This document shows, in pieces, positions 14,002-23,344 of a stretch of 64,000 bases of DNA. Both the position numbers and the translations under genes were made by a program. Source of the DNA: a virus; IMG/VR virus record IMGVR_UViG_3300009420_000006, positions 1 through 64,000 of that record; one strand, written 5' to 3'. The notes below the pieces were generated by a model that made no database searches, was not told the origin of the DNA, and saw only the letters and a list, made by a program, of their open reading frames with translations. Position 1 is the first letter of the stretch, and each line of letters begins with the position of its first letter.

Positions 14002-16577
14002 TGGCAATTATAAGATACACAAATGATTCATCTATTAAGTATGCGTACTTAAACATCTTTCCAGATCAGTTTAAAACTACAAAGCAAAAGAAAGATGATA
14101 GTTGGGTTAAAAATACTATGGATTACTTTGCAAATCAATCATATGCAATGTATGTAAGGAACAGAGAAACGTTTGCAAAAAACTATGATCTAATGAAAGG
14201 GATTCTTCGTAGAGAAGACTTTTATCAAGAACCTGAAGTTAGAAGTTTTACTGATCAACTAGTAAGTGATATAGATCTTCCTGCATATGTAAAAATGTAT
14301 TCTATTATAACAACTCCTGTGAATGAATTAGTAGGAGAGATATCTAAACGACCAGACTCTTTTAGAGTAAAAGCATTTGATGATGAAAGTCAAGCACAAG
14401 AATTACAATTCAAAACAGACACACTTCAGAAATATGTAATATCAAAAGTTAAAGAACAGGTAGTAGCAAAAGTTGCTATGACTGGACAAGATATAAGTGA
14501 AGAGGATATAGATAAACTAACATTTGAACAAGTTAAAGATCAATTAGATAGCTATACTTCAGTAGCAGAGAAATGGGCTAACCATGTCCTCACTGCACAG
14601 AAAGCAGATTTTAATATTAAAGAAAAGTCAGAAGAAGCATTTAGAGATCTTCTTATAACTGCTAGAGAGTTTTATCATATATATGAAGACAACTCTAAAC
14701 TAGGTTATAACATTGAAGTTACAAATCCTAAAAATACATGGTTCTTAACTACACCAGATAAAAAATATACATCAGATCCTACAGGAAGAAAACAAGGAGC
14801 TTATGCTGCAGGCACAGTACAGGTGATGGAGTTATCAGAAATAATTGAAGCAGTTCCTGAATTAACTAAAGCTGAGATTGATCATTTAAGAACATCTTTA
14901 CAAGACTATGGATTAATCAATGCAAGAGAATCTAATTTAACTAATGGTGTTACACCTGGTATTGATTCTATTACATATGATACATATGATCCTTTAGTAT
15001 TACAGACTCGTATGATGATTGAGTCTGAAATGAAAGAGAATGACGATGGTTTAAGAGACTTTCTAGGATTAGCTAGTAATGTAAATGCATTTGGATATAA
15101 GTATGTTGTAATACGTTCTTATTGGGTTTCTAAAAAGAAGATAGGTAAATTAATATACATGGATGATCTAGGTAATGAGCAATCAGTACTAGTAGATGAG
15201 AACTATAAAAGTGGAATGATGCCTACAGAACAATCACTAGAGTGGGGTTGGATCAATCAATGGTATCAAGGAATTAAAATAGGTCCGGACATCTATCATG
15301 TTAAACCTTATAAATTATTAGATTACTGTCCAATTATTGGTACAGTGTATGAGCAAAAGAATACCGAAGCAAAATCGTTAGTAGATTTAATGAAGCCTTT
15401 CCAGGTTATATATAATGTTTGTATGAATCAATTATATAAACTACTAGAGAAAGAAGTTGGTAAGGTTCAACTAATGTCACTAAGACATATCCCTGTTCCA
15501 AAAGATGGAGATGCACAAGATGCTCTTGATGTATGGGAAATGGAAGCTCGTAATAGAGGTGTTGTATTTGTAGATGATAGTCCAGAGAACTTAAAAGCTC
15601 CAAGTTCATTTAATCAATTTACTGCATTAGATCTTACACGTACACAAGAAATACAATCAAGATATACACTAGCCCAACAAATGAAAATAGAATGTTGGGA
15701 ATTAATAGGAATGTCTAAACAGCGTATGGGTAATGTATCTGCATCAGAAACAGCTACAGGTACAAATACAGCAATGCAACAGAGTTACTCTCAAACAGAG
15801 CCTCTATTTGTTGCACATGAGTATGTAATGGGTCAACTATACCAAGCAATTGTAGATGCTGCACTATATACAGAAAGTTCTAAGCCACAATCTACTCTTT
15901 CATATATAACTAATGAAGGTGAATCTGCATTTGTACAAGTTAATGGTACTGATTTATCATTACGTGATATTCAAGTATTCTTAACTAACAGACCAGAAGA
16001 CACTCAAATGTTTAATGAGCTTAGACAATTATCTCAAGCTGTTATTCAAAATGGTGGTACACTTTATGATATTATTGAATTATATAGTACTAAGTCTATG
16101 AGAGAGATGAAAAAGACTTTCAAGGATCTTAAAGATAGACAAGAACAGCAACAGCAACAGCAGATGGAGCTTCAACAGCAACAACAGCAAGCTCAACAGC
16201 AACAAGCTCAAGCAGCATTAGAGCAAGCTAAGCAGATGGCAATGGAAGAACAGGTTAATGAAGATAGACAAAATGAACTAGATAGAGTTAATAAGAAAGA
16301 AGTTGCTCTTATTAATGCTATGGCTAAAGGTCCAGAAATAGTTGGAGCAGATTTAGACAATTCAGGATCACCTGATATAGTAGAGCTATCTAAATTAGAA
16401 GCTGAAACTAATAAAGCTAATAGAGATTACCAAGGTAAAATGGCAGAGATCCAAAGTAGAAATTCAATGGCTCAACAAAAACTACAATTAGAAAGAGATA
16501 AAATAAAATTAGCTCGTGAGAACCAAGCTAATGATCTAGCTGTAGCAAAACAAAATGCAAAAGGACGAAATAAATAA
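14001..16577 (+). CDS. Portal protein
   Basis: An 858-residue protein immediately after TerL (one base overlap). It contains the long helical and wing architecture expected of a portal: an N-terminal helical region, a central SYWVSKKKIGKLIYMDDLGNE wing-like sheet, then stem/crown helices, and MSKQRMGNVSASETATGTNTA, a motif common in phage portals of this group. The C-terminal ~150 residues are very Gln-rich coiled coil (residues about 713-745) followed by a charged helix. It forms the dodecameric ring at the packaging vertex. Call supported by position, length and motif; no structure check was possible. Confidence 0.82.
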   Translation: MAIIRYTNDSSIKYAYLNIFPDQFKTTKQKKDDSWVKNTMDYFANQSYAMYVRNRETFAKNYDLMKGILRREDFYQEPEVRSFTDQLVSDIDLPAYVKMYSIITTPVNELVGEISKRPDSFRVKAFDDESQAQELQFKTDTLQKYVISKVKEQVVAKVAMTGQDISEEDIDKLTFEQVKDQLDSYTSVAEKWANHVLTAQKADFNIKEKSEEAFRDLLITAREFYHIYEDNSKLGYNIEVTNPKNTWFLTTPDKKYTSDPTGRKQGAYAAGTVQVMELSEIIEAVPELTKAEIDHLRTSLQDYGLINARESNLTNGVTPGIDSITYDTYDPLVLQTRMMIESEMKENDDGLRDFLGLASNVNAFGYKYVVIRSYWVSKKKIGKLIYMDDLGNEQSVLVDENYKSGMMPTEQSLEWGWINQWYQGIKIGPDIYHVKPYKLLDYCPIIGTVYEQKNTEAKSLVDLMKPFQVIYNVCMNQLYKLLEKEVGKVQLMSLRHIPVPKDGDAQDALDVWEMEARNRGVVFVDDSPENLKAPSSFNQFTALDLTRTQEIQSRYTLAQQMKIECWELIGMSKQRMGNVSASETATGTNTAMQQSYSQTEPLFVAHEYVMGQLYQAIVDAALYTESSKPQSTLSYITNEGESAFVQVNGTDLSLRDIQVFLTNRPEDTQMFNELRQLSQAVIQNGGTLYDIIELYSTKSMREMKKTFKDLKDRQEQQQQQQMELQQQQQQAQQQQAQAALEQAKQMAMEEQVNEDRQNELDRVNKKEVALINAMAKGPEIVGADLDNSGSPDIVELSKLEAETNKANRDYQGKMAEIQSRNSMAQQKLQLERDKIKLARENQANDLAVAKQNAKGRNK
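16141..16225 (+). repeat. CAG/CAA-rich microsatellite inside the portal gene
   Basis: A run of CAA and CAG codons encodes the poly-Gln stretch of the portal C-terminus. Triplet repeats can change length by slippage, so the number of Gln residues may vary among relatives. Confidence 0.7.
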
Positions 16578-16587
16578 CTAAATAATT

Positions 16588-16609
16588 ATTCTCATTATAA
16601 AGTGAGAAT
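16588..16609 (+). terminator. Hairpin after the portal gene
   Basis: Perfect 7-bp stem ATTCTCA/TGAGAAT with an 8-base loop, 11 bases after the portal stop. No U-run follows, so it may be an mRNA-stabilising or processing hairpin rather than a strong terminator. It separates the packaging genes from the promoter at 16659. Confidence 0.45.
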
Positions 16610-16658
16610 AGTTAATGCTATATTATCTCGAATATTTATAAAAATATATAAATAAAGT

Positions 16659-16697
16659 TTTGTAAATCAATATGACTGAATTAACTTTACAGTCATA
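16659..16697 (+). promoter_or_regulatory. Candidate promoter with overlapping dyad, upstream of scaffold/capsid genes
   Basis: TTTG at 16659-16662, 19-base spacer, TAACTTTA at 16682-16689 (one mismatch to TAnnTTTG). The inverted repeat TATGACTG/CAGTCATA (16671-16678 and 16690-16697) brackets the -7 element exactly, as an operator would. Predicted start near 16696, 40 bases before the ATG at 16736. Together they could give the capsid genes controlled late expression. Confidence 0.5.
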
Positions 16698-16735
16698 GTA
16701 AGTAAAACCAAGATTTTAACAAAAAATAACTACAT

Positions 16736-18010
16736 ATGTCTGATAATTTACAGCCACAAGCTAACTTTGGTATACAAGACACCATGAATATGGGTGCCGG
16801 TGATACACAATTATTGAATGATCTACTAGCTCCAGAAACTGCACAAGCAGATCCTGAGTCTGTAGAACCAATAGTAAAAGAAGTTAAAGATACAATTCCT
16901 GCAAAAACAGCAGCTAAGGGAAAAGAAATTGTTCCTCCTCTTAGTCCAGACGGAAAAACTGATGAAGAAAAACAAACAGGGGAATCCCTAATTGCTGACT
17001 TCCTAAGTGATGATCCGGATGATACTGAAGAAGAATCAATTGAAGAAGCTCCATTAGTTAAAGAACCTGAAGATATTCTTGATCAAGTAGAAACAGAAGA
17101 ATCTGAAGATGCTGCAACTGCAAACTTTGAAGCACTCTCAAACGATCTTTTTGATCTTGGAGTATTTAACAAAGAAGATGAAGAGGAAGTTTCTATATCT
17201 ACCCCTGAAGAATTTCTAGCTCGATTTGAATCTGAAAAGAAAAAAGGAGCACAAAGTTTAGTACAAGATTTCATAGGTCAATTTGGAGAAGATTATCAAC
17301 AAGCCTTTGATTCTATCTTTGTAAAAGGAGTAAACCCAAAAGAATATTTTGGAACATACAACCAGATAGTAAATTTCTCTGAAATGGATCTATCAAAAGA
17401 AGGTAATCAAAAATCAATTATGCAACAAGCATTAGCTGATCAAGGTTTTGAAAAAGAAGACATAGGTAAAGAAATTGAAAGATTACAAAATTACGGAGAT
17501 CTAGAATCTGTATCTACTAGACATCACAAGGTGCTAGTTAAAAAGGAAGCTGCAAAGCTTTCAAAACTAGAAAAACAGTCTCAACAAGAGCTACAAGCAA
17601 AGAGCCAAATTAAGGATCAGTATGTAACTAATGTACAGACAATACTTTCTGATAAAGTAAAAGATAAAGAATTTGATGGTATACCTATCAATTCTAATTT
17701 AGCAAATGAACTACAAGACTTCTTATTAGTAGACAAGTGGAAAACACCTACTGGAGACACCCTGACTGACTTTGATCGTGCTATTTTAGATATGAAAAGA
17801 CCTGAGAATCATGAATTAAAAGTTAAAGTGGGATTACTCCTAAAGATGTTAGAAAAAGATCCAACCTTGGCTTCTATACAAAGAGCAGGTGTGACTAAAA
17901 AATCTAACCAGCTATTTGGAGAAGTTGCTAGACAAGTAACTAAATCAAAAACAGTTGCTTCTCAACAGAAAACAACTAGTAAAAAGAAACCAAATTCATG
18001 GTTCTTATAA
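16736..18010 (+). CDS. Probable scaffolding protein
   Basis: A 424-residue protein between portal and major capsid genes, the canonical scaffold position. It is highly acidic in the first ~150 residues (DDPDDTEEESIEEA, ETEESEDAATANFEAL), then helical and Lys/Gln-rich (HHKVLVKKEAAKLSKLEKQSQQELQAKSQ, coiled coil). It ends in a basic tail (QQKTTSKKKPNSWFL), the typical capsid-binding end of scaffolds. No protease signature is visible. The call rests on order and composition. It may be processed during head maturation. Confidence 0.65.
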   Translation: MSDNLQPQANFGIQDTMNMGAGDTQLLNDLLAPETAQADPESVEPIVKEVKDTIPAKTAAKGKEIVPPLSPDGKTDEEKQTGESLIADFLSDDPDDTEEESIEEAPLVKEPEDILDQVETEESEDAATANFEALSNDLFDLGVFNKEDEEEVSISTPEEFLARFESEKKKGAQSLVQDFIGQFGEDYQQAFDSIFVKGVNPKEYFGTYNQIVNFSEMDLSKEGNQKSIMQQALADQGFEKEDIGKEIERLQNYGDLESVSTRHHKVLVKKEAAKLSKLEKQSQQELQAKSQIKDQYVTNVQTILSDKVKDKEFDGIPINSNLANELQDFLLVDKWKTPTGDTLTDFDRAILDMKRPENHELKVKVGLLLKMLEKDPTLASIQRAGVTKKSNQLFGEVARQVTKSKTVASQQKTTSKKKPNSWFL

Positions 18011-18039
18011 TAATTATTAATTAACAAAAAACGAATAAA

Positions 18040-19605
18040 ATGGCAATTCAAACAATTCCAGGTTTAACTGGCTTTACTTATGCACGTGTAGCGTCTATGG
18101 ATGCACGAGCTGTAGGTAAGCTGACAGATGCGAACCACCTAGAGTCCTTTCACTCTACTGAGCCTGCAGACTATGATAAAAAGATTATCAGTCTGTATAC
18201 TCAATCTTCATTGTATAGCAATGATTTTCTAGACATGATTAACAAGAGTACTCCTTATTACATTGACACAAACTCAGATGCGTGGAAGTGGAATATAGCT
18301 GTACCTTACAAATTCCCTAAAATTATTGACATTCCAAAATCTACTAAAGATATCATTGCTGGTACTGGTAAGGTTGGAATTGATGGTCAAGAGTTTGAGC
18401 TTATATTAAGTTCTAACGAGTTCTCTAAGAACGCTATCATCTCTGTAGGAACACGTCAATATGGACCACGTTTTTACGTGATAAAAGATCCACAACCATG
18501 GAACATGGGATGGATTTACAAATTTACATTAGTAAGTGATAACCCAACAGTAGACTTCGTTAATACTACATTTTTAGCACAAGGTGTTGAATTAGAATTA
18601 GTAGATGCTGCAATTGGAGAATTTGATCAAGACTTATTAGGTCTTCCTAGATTAGGTGAAGAAATCACTATGTTCGAATCATTAGGTTCTGCATATGGTT
18701 ATGAGCACAAAATTACGGAATGGGCTGATGATAAAATGTTAAGAGACTCTTCTGGGAAACCATTAGATATTTTAGTATATGCACCACAACAACGTAATCA
18801 ACTTCCTTTAAGAAGAGAAGACGTTAAATGGGAACCGTTCATTGAGTTCTGGATGCGTAAGTCTATGTTAGAATTAAAAGTTAAACGTATGATCTGGGCT
18901 TCTCCAGGTACGGTTAAAACTAATGGATCTAAACAAGAATTAAAAAGAACTTCTGCTGGTGTATACCACAGAATGAGAAATAATGGAAACTTAGTACAGT
19001 ATAACAGAGGTGAATTCTCTGCTAACTTAATACGTGCAGTTTTCGGTGATCTATTCTATCGTAGAGTGGATGTTAAAGATCGTAGAGTTAAAATGTATAC
19101 TAATGAGGCTGGATTCGATGTATTCCAACAAGCTCTTAAAGATGATGCACTTAATTCAGGTCTTACTTTCATGGCAGATTCTGGAAACAGATACATGCAA
19201 GGTGAAGGACAAAACATTACTTATAACTTTGCTTTCGATGCAATGGTTACGAGAGAAACAGGTCGTGTTGAATTGGTTCACTTAAAAGAACTAGATTTAC
19301 CACAAACTAATTTAGAATTTGGACAAAACATGAAATCTACGCCAGTATTTATGGTGTTTGATGTTTCTCCATTATCTGATGGTGCAATGGTAAATAATAT
19401 CCGTGAAGTTCGTATGCAAGGTGCTCCTTCTATGACTTGGGGTTATATTGATGGTACTCGTTCCCACTTAGGCTTTGCGAAGTCTCAAGGAATGCAGTCT
19501 GCTAACAAATTCCCAGGATATGAGTTATGGATGAAAGATCGTTGTGATGTATTCATTGAAGACTTATCTAGAACTGTGTTAATTGAAGAAATTCCACAAT
19601 TCTAA
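18040..19605 (+). CDS. Major capsid protein (HK97-fold candidate)
   Basis: A 521-residue protein right after the scaffold candidate. The size, even composition and absence of low-complexity segments fit an HK97-fold shell protein of a crAss-like phage. Segments such as FLDMINKSTPYYIDTNSDAWKW and REVRMQGAPSMTWGYIDGTRSHLGF are plausible for its beta-rich domains. Codon use shifts to more uniform choices (GGT, GCA, CGT), as expected for a highly expressed gene. It is followed by a set of large hairpins, again typical of an abundant message. Fold not verified. Confidence 0.75.
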   Translation: MAIQTIPGLTGFTYARVASMDARAVGKLTDANHLESFHSTEPADYDKKIISLYTQSSLYSNDFLDMINKSTPYYIDTNSDAWKWNIAVPYKFPKIIDIPKSTKDIIAGTGKVGIDGQEFELILSSNEFSKNAIISVGTRQYGPRFYVIKDPQPWNMGWIYKFTLVSDNPTVDFVNTTFLAQGVELELVDAAIGEFDQDLLGLPRLGEEITMFESLGSAYGYEHKITEWADDKMLRDSSGKPLDILVYAPQQRNQLPLRREDVKWEPFIEFWMRKSMLELKVKRMIWASPGTVKTNGSKQELKRTSAGVYHRMRNNGNLVQYNRGEFSANLIRAVFGDLFYRRVDVKDRRVKMYTNEAGFDVFQQALKDDALNSGLTFMADSGNRYMQGEGQNITYNFAFDAMVTRETGRVELVHLKELDLPQTNLEFGQNMKSTPVFMVFDVSPLSDGAMVNNIREVRMQGAPSMTWGYIDGTRSHLGFAKSQGMQSANKFPGYELWMKDRCDVFIEDLSRTVLIEEIPQF

Positions 19606-19617
19606 ATATATAAGATA

Positions 19618-19742
19618 GGTGAATTTAATGTTCACCATTCTCAGAGAAGTGTCCCCTCACCCACACTGTCCCTCCTCAGAGGGGACATACTTCTCTAACT
19701 TGAGTACTGGATTAAGTTCCTACCTGTTCAATCAGAGTACTC
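19618..19742 (+). terminator. Three consecutive hairpins after the capsid gene
   Basis: Hairpin 1 is GGTGAA/TTCACC (19618-19636). Hairpin 2 is a 16-bp stem with a 2-base bulge, AGAGAAGTGTCCCCTC (19643-19658) pairing with GAGGGGAC (19679-19686) and ACTTCTCT (19689-19696). Hairpin 3 is GAGTACT/AGTACTC (19702-19708 and 19736-19742). None has a long U-run. The array occupies almost all of the 180-base gap between the capsid gene and the next gene. It could attenuate transcription, be cleaved by RNase, or protect the capsid mRNA 3' end. Confidence 0.6.
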
Positions 19743-19784
19743 TACAAATTATAAAACCAAAGAATTAATTAATAAAACTACATT

Positions 19785-20753
19785 ATGGGTAAATTAGGTA
19801 AAATCTCTACGATAACGAGAGTATACAACAATACACAAGTTCAAACTTTACAAAGTGGTCTATCAAAGGCAGGTATGACAAGAATTCCTGGAACAGGAGT
19901 TTTTAAATATCCTTACAAAGAATTAGATGGTAAATACAGAACAGGGCTAGATCCTGATGCTGGTTATATCAGAAGAATTCAAGATCCAACTGAAAAAGAA
20001 CTTGAAATAGAAAGAGTAACTGCTCTAAAAGATAAGCTACAAAGTGTATTAGGAGATATTGATTTAGGACCAAGAGCAAAATTCTGGAACTATGGATTAT
20101 CTACAGGAGTAAATGATTCACTTCATGTTAAAGCAGTAAAGCTTTTAGATGGTGATAATATGTATGACTTAGATGTACCAATTCAAGAGATTTCTTTTGC
20201 TTGGTTAAGAGTTCATCCAACTATTGCATCCTCATACCAAGCATGGGAAAGAGGAGAATTTCCAGCAGATACACAGTTTTATGTTGTTAATGATGAGATA
20301 GAAAGTCAACTAGTTTATAAAAAGAAGCAACTTATTAACAGAGCTATCATCAAGTTTGATGGCATGAGTATAGAAAAGAAAAGAAAAGTTGCAAGACTTC
20401 TAGGATTACCAGTAACAAGTGACTCTAAAGAAGAAGTAGTTTATAACTTAGTAGACAACATGTTAAAGCTAACAGAAGTAAAAACTGGAAACTTCCAAGG
20501 ATTAAATCCGATAGAAGTATTCAACAGATTTGCTGACATGAAAGAAAATTTACTCCATATTAAAGATTTAATTAAACAAGCTATACAACATTCAATCTAT
20601 AGACTTAAGCCAAGTGGCAAGGTTTATGAAGGAGAATACGAAGTAGCAATGGATGAAGAAGAATTAGTAAAATATTTAATTGATGAAGATCATCAAGATG
20701 ATTTACTAGTACTTGAAAAGAAATTGAAATCTAAGAAACTAGCTGCGGTATAA
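19785..20753 (+). CDS. Virion structural protein behind the capsid gene
   Basis: A 322-residue protein opening MGKLGKISTITRVYNNTQVQTLQ. It is rich in charged helices (EKELEIERVTALKDKLQSVLGD, KKRKVARLLGLPVTSDSKEEVVYNLVDNML) and ends KKLKSKKLAAV. Location between capsid and neck genes and similarity in outline to conserved genes of crAss-like phages suggest a head-associated or head-tail connector protein. I do not recognise a specific family. It follows the hairpin array, so it may be made at a lower level than the capsid protein. Confidence 0.55.
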   Translation: MGKLGKISTITRVYNNTQVQTLQSGLSKAGMTRIPGTGVFKYPYKELDGKYRTGLDPDAGYIRRIQDPTEKELEIERVTALKDKLQSVLGDIDLGPRAKFWNYGLSTGVNDSLHVKAVKLLDGDNMYDLDVPIQEISFAWLRVHPTIASSYQAWERGEFPADTQFYVVNDEIESQLVYKKKQLINRAIIKFDGMSIEKKRKVARLLGLPVTSDSKEEVVYNLVDNMLKLTEVKTGNFQGLNPIEVFNRFADMKENLLHIKDLIKQAIQHSIYRLKPSGKVYEGEYEVAMDEEELVKYLIDEDHQDDLLVLEKKLKSKKLAAV

Positions 20754-20782
20754 GTAGCTAGTTTTTATAAACATAGTTAAAT

Positions 20783-21514
20783 ATGATACCAGTAGATAGT
20801 TTATTATACAAAATAGATCAAAAACTAAATAAACTATCAACTAACGAGCACCAACAGATTGCATTAGAAGACAAAATCTTAAGCTTGAATGAAGCTCAGA
20901 TTAAGTTGATAAAACAAAAAGTTGATGGTTTTAGTGTTCCTAGCCGATTAGGTTATGACTCTTTTAAGAAAAGGTATGAGGATTTACAGAATCTAGTTGT
21001 AGATTTTACAAATCAACCATTACCGTTAGTGGAATCTAACAAAGAATTACATCAATGGGATGCTGACTTAACTGTACTTAAACCTAAGTATATGTTTTAT
21101 GTAGACAGTTATGTACTAGCAAACAAAGGTAGATGCAAAGATCGGATAATATGGATTAATAAAGATCTTAGTAAACATGGAGACTTATCTCTTTTACTAA
21201 ACAATGATCATTATAAACCAAGTTTTGAGTATCAAGAAACTCTGAATGGAATATCTTCCTCTGCAATAAGTGTATACACTGATGGTACATTTACCCCCAC
21301 AACTATACAAATTATGTACATGAGATATCCTGTCTATATAAATAAGGCAGGATACATCATGTTAGATGGAACTCCATCAACTAACGTAAATTGTGAACTA
21401 GAACTATATCTAGAGGATGAGATTGTAGATTTAACAGTTCAGAATCTAGCTATGTACACAGAGAATGCTGCTGCTGTACAAAGTGCCCAATTTAGAATAC
21501 AAACAAATGAATAA
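20783..21514 (+). CDS. Probable head-tail connector / ring protein
   Basis: A 243-residue protein with a helical N-terminus (LLYKIDQKLNKLSTNEHQQ), a beta-rich middle (YMRYPVYINKAGYIMLDGTPSTNV) and a C-terminal helix DLTVQNLAMYTENAAAVQSA. Such an ending (V..LA..YLE..E....Q.) is common in phage neck and connector proteins. It probably forms a ring under the portal. This is inferred from pattern and order; an alternative is an auxiliary capsid protein. Confidence 0.5.
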   Translation: MIPVDSLLYKIDQKLNKLSTNEHQQIALEDKILSLNEAQIKLIKQKVDGFSVPSRLGYDSFKKRYEDLQNLVVDFTNQPLPLVESNKELHQWDADLTVLKPKYMFYVDSYVLANKGRCKDRIIWINKDLSKHGDLSLLLNNDHYKPSFEYQETLNGISSSAISVYTDGTFTPTTIQIMYMRYPVYINKAGYIMLDGTPSTNVNCELELYLEDEIVDLTVQNLAMYTENAAAVQSAQFRIQTNE

Positions 21515-21541
21515 TAATATAACCCTTAAACACAATAAATT

Positions 21542-22681
21542 ATGAGTACATTCGCGTTAACCACGTTATTCGTGGTGCCAGTAGGTCAGACAGCTCTGCC
21601 TAGCACTGGTTCGACTCAAGACCTTACAAAAGGTCAAGTAGGATTTTACAAAAGTGATTATGCTGTAGCAACTGCTGCAAACATAGCTGCTTCTCCGTAT
21701 TTTTACGTAGCACAAGGTAGAGAAAACACCTACCTTCAAGGATCTAAAAGATCTGACAAAATTAAAGGCTGCCCATCTGGGTCAGGCTGTAACTCTAACG
21801 TAACTGAGTGGTATAAAGCTTCTGGGTGTTCCCAAGCTGCTAACCAGATTACTGACGTTACAGACTTTAAAGTAGGATGTGGTGAGATAGTCACATTAAC
21901 ATTACGTGCTTTTTCTTCTTACATTAATACTTTATACTTCAACGGATTTACACGTTCAGTAACTGTTAACGCTCCATGTTGTGAGTGTGGTGGTGATGTG
22001 TGTACTGATGTAGATGTTAATGCATTAATCAATTCACTTATCGTTAAGTTAGAGCAATCTGCTCCTGGCGATAATCCAGACAACGTATCTTTCAAAAGTT
22101 TCTTTACATTTGAAAACGTTGGTGGAACAAAATTAAGAATACATGGTAAACCATTAACTAAATATGGACAACCTTGTGATGTTGCTGCATTCCCATTTGA
22201 ATATGACAGAATGTATTTCAACGCATTTATTTATGATGGACCAGCTACAACTGCTGACTTTATCGTTGCTGATGCTTGTAACATTGTTGCTACATCTTCT
22301 ATAATCCAAAATGCTACTTATCCTTCTGGATTAGCTGCTGAATGGAAACAAGCAGAAATCAATTACTATAGCTACCAAGCTGGGTATTTAAAATCTCTAT
22401 ACAGAATGGGAGGATACAATGAGAACTTTGAGTCTTATGTAACTGACGGAGTTGTATATGATAGCTACTATATCAGATTCAATGAATATGATAGAGGTGC
22501 ATATCAATGGGGTGATTTTATCCATCAAGATTCTATCGTAATGATAGCCGTACCTAATGCTGACACTGATGGTGGAAGTGGTATAGCTGCTGACGTAGAA
22601 GCTGTTTTAGTTGCTGCTCTTGGTGCTGTTGTTGATAATAATACTTGTATTACAACTACAACTACTACAACTGCTGCATAA
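21542..22681 (+). CDS. Abundant virion protein with short Thr tail (auxiliary capsid or surface protein)
   Basis: A 379-residue, Cys-rich, beta-type protein (MSTFALTTLFVVPVGQTALP). It shows an even Gly/Ser/Ala composition and Cys-pairs such as GCPSGSGCNSN and APCCECGGDVC. It ends with a bare Thr run (CITTTTTTTAA), the same low-complexity element used as stalks in the adhesins downstream but with nothing attached. Codon choice is capsid-like. It is followed by the strongest terminator in the window, which fits a highly expressed structural gene. It may decorate the head or neck and carry glycans on the Thr tail; both are inference. Confidence 0.55.
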   Translation: MSTFALTTLFVVPVGQTALPSTGSTQDLTKGQVGFYKSDYAVATAANIAASPYFYVAQGRENTYLQGSKRSDKIKGCPSGSGCNSNVTEWYKASGCSQAANQITDVTDFKVGCGEIVTLTLRAFSSYINTLYFNGFTRSVTVNAPCCECGGDVCTDVDVNALINSLIVKLEQSAPGDNPDNVSFKSFFTFENVGGTKLRIHGKPLTKYGQPCDVAAFPFEYDRMYFNAFIYDGPATTADFIVADACNIVATSSIIQNATYPSGLAAEWKQAEINYYSYQAGYLKSLYRMGGYNENFESYVTDGVVYDSYYIRFNEYDRGAYQWGDFIHQDSIVMIAVPNADTDGGSGIAADVEAVLVAALGAVVDNNTCITTTTTTTAA

Positions 22682-22716
22682 GGAATAAACTACCTAATAC
22701 AATACTAACCTAATCT

Positions 22717-22764
22717 AATACCAGAGAGGCGAGGATAACGCTCAATCCTCTGGTATTTTTTTTT
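22717..22764 (+). terminator. Strong Rho-independent terminator
   Basis: 10-bp stem AATACCAGAG (22717-22726) / CTCTGGTATT (22748-22757) followed by a run of nine T residues (22756-22764). It ends the capsid-region message just 12 bases before the next start codon, so the next genes depend on read-through or an unseen promoter. Confidence 0.85.
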
Positions 22765-22775
22765 AAATAAAACTT

Positions 22776-23342
22776 ATGGCAGCCAATTTTCAGTTAGATC
22801 TTATTGTCCCTCCTAGCTATAGTGTAAATTTACTTGCTGTTACAGATGCGTCTATCTATCCAGATGACCCACCTCTTGTATCATCACCAAGTATTGAAAT
22901 TCAGGTCCCAACATTTGGAACCAAGATATTACCTTTTGTACCTTTAGAGACAAACATTTTTGCATCAGATACTTTAGGTATTACTGAAGCTGGATGTAAA
23001 CAAGCACTACCAGATGGTATTTACCATTTGAAGTATTCTGTTGCACCTGCATATCTAAATTATGTTGAGAAAACAATCATGCGTATAGACAAACTTCAAG
23101 AAAAGTTTGATAGTGCATTTTTAAAACTTAATATGATGGAATGTGCAAGTGAATTAAGAACACAATCAAGTGTAACATTAAATACAATTAATTTCTTTAT
23201 TCAAGGCTCTTTAGCAGCTGCTAATAATTGTGCTGAGAAAGAAGCATTAACACTATACAATCAAGCTAGTGATATGCTTGATACATTTATAAAATCAAAC
23301 TGTGGTTGTACAGGAAACAACTATAGAGTAAACTTCAGATAA
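22776..23342 (+). CDS. Conserved structural protein, first of the adhesin module
   Basis: A 188-residue protein. The N-terminal ~85 residues are beta-like (MAANFQLDLIVPPSYSVNLLAVTD, IYHLKYSVAPAYLNYVEKT). The C-terminal part is helical (IMRIDKLQEKFDSAFLKLNMMECASELR) and ends with Cys-rich SNCGCTGNN. I associate the LPDGIYxLKYSVAP plus MRxxKLQ layout with a conserved virion protein of Bacteroidota podoviruses, probably a fiber or collar base. It directly follows the terminator. Exact role unknown. Confidence 0.55.
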   Translation: MAANFQLDLIVPPSYSVNLLAVTDASIYPDDPPLVSSPSIEIQVPTFGTKILPFVPLETNIFASDTLGITEAGCKQALPDGIYHLKYSVAPAYLNYVEKTIMRIDKLQEKFDSAFLKLNMMECASELRTQSSVTLNTINFFIQGSLAAANNCAEKEALTLYNQASDMLDTFIKSNCGCTGNNYRVNFR

Positions 23343-23344
23343 TT

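Noticed and set aside
16577-16735. Hidden small gene or tRNA in the gap after the portal gene
   Set aside because: No ATG-initiated frame of useful length and no cloverleaf; only two hairpins and a promoter-like pattern are seen.
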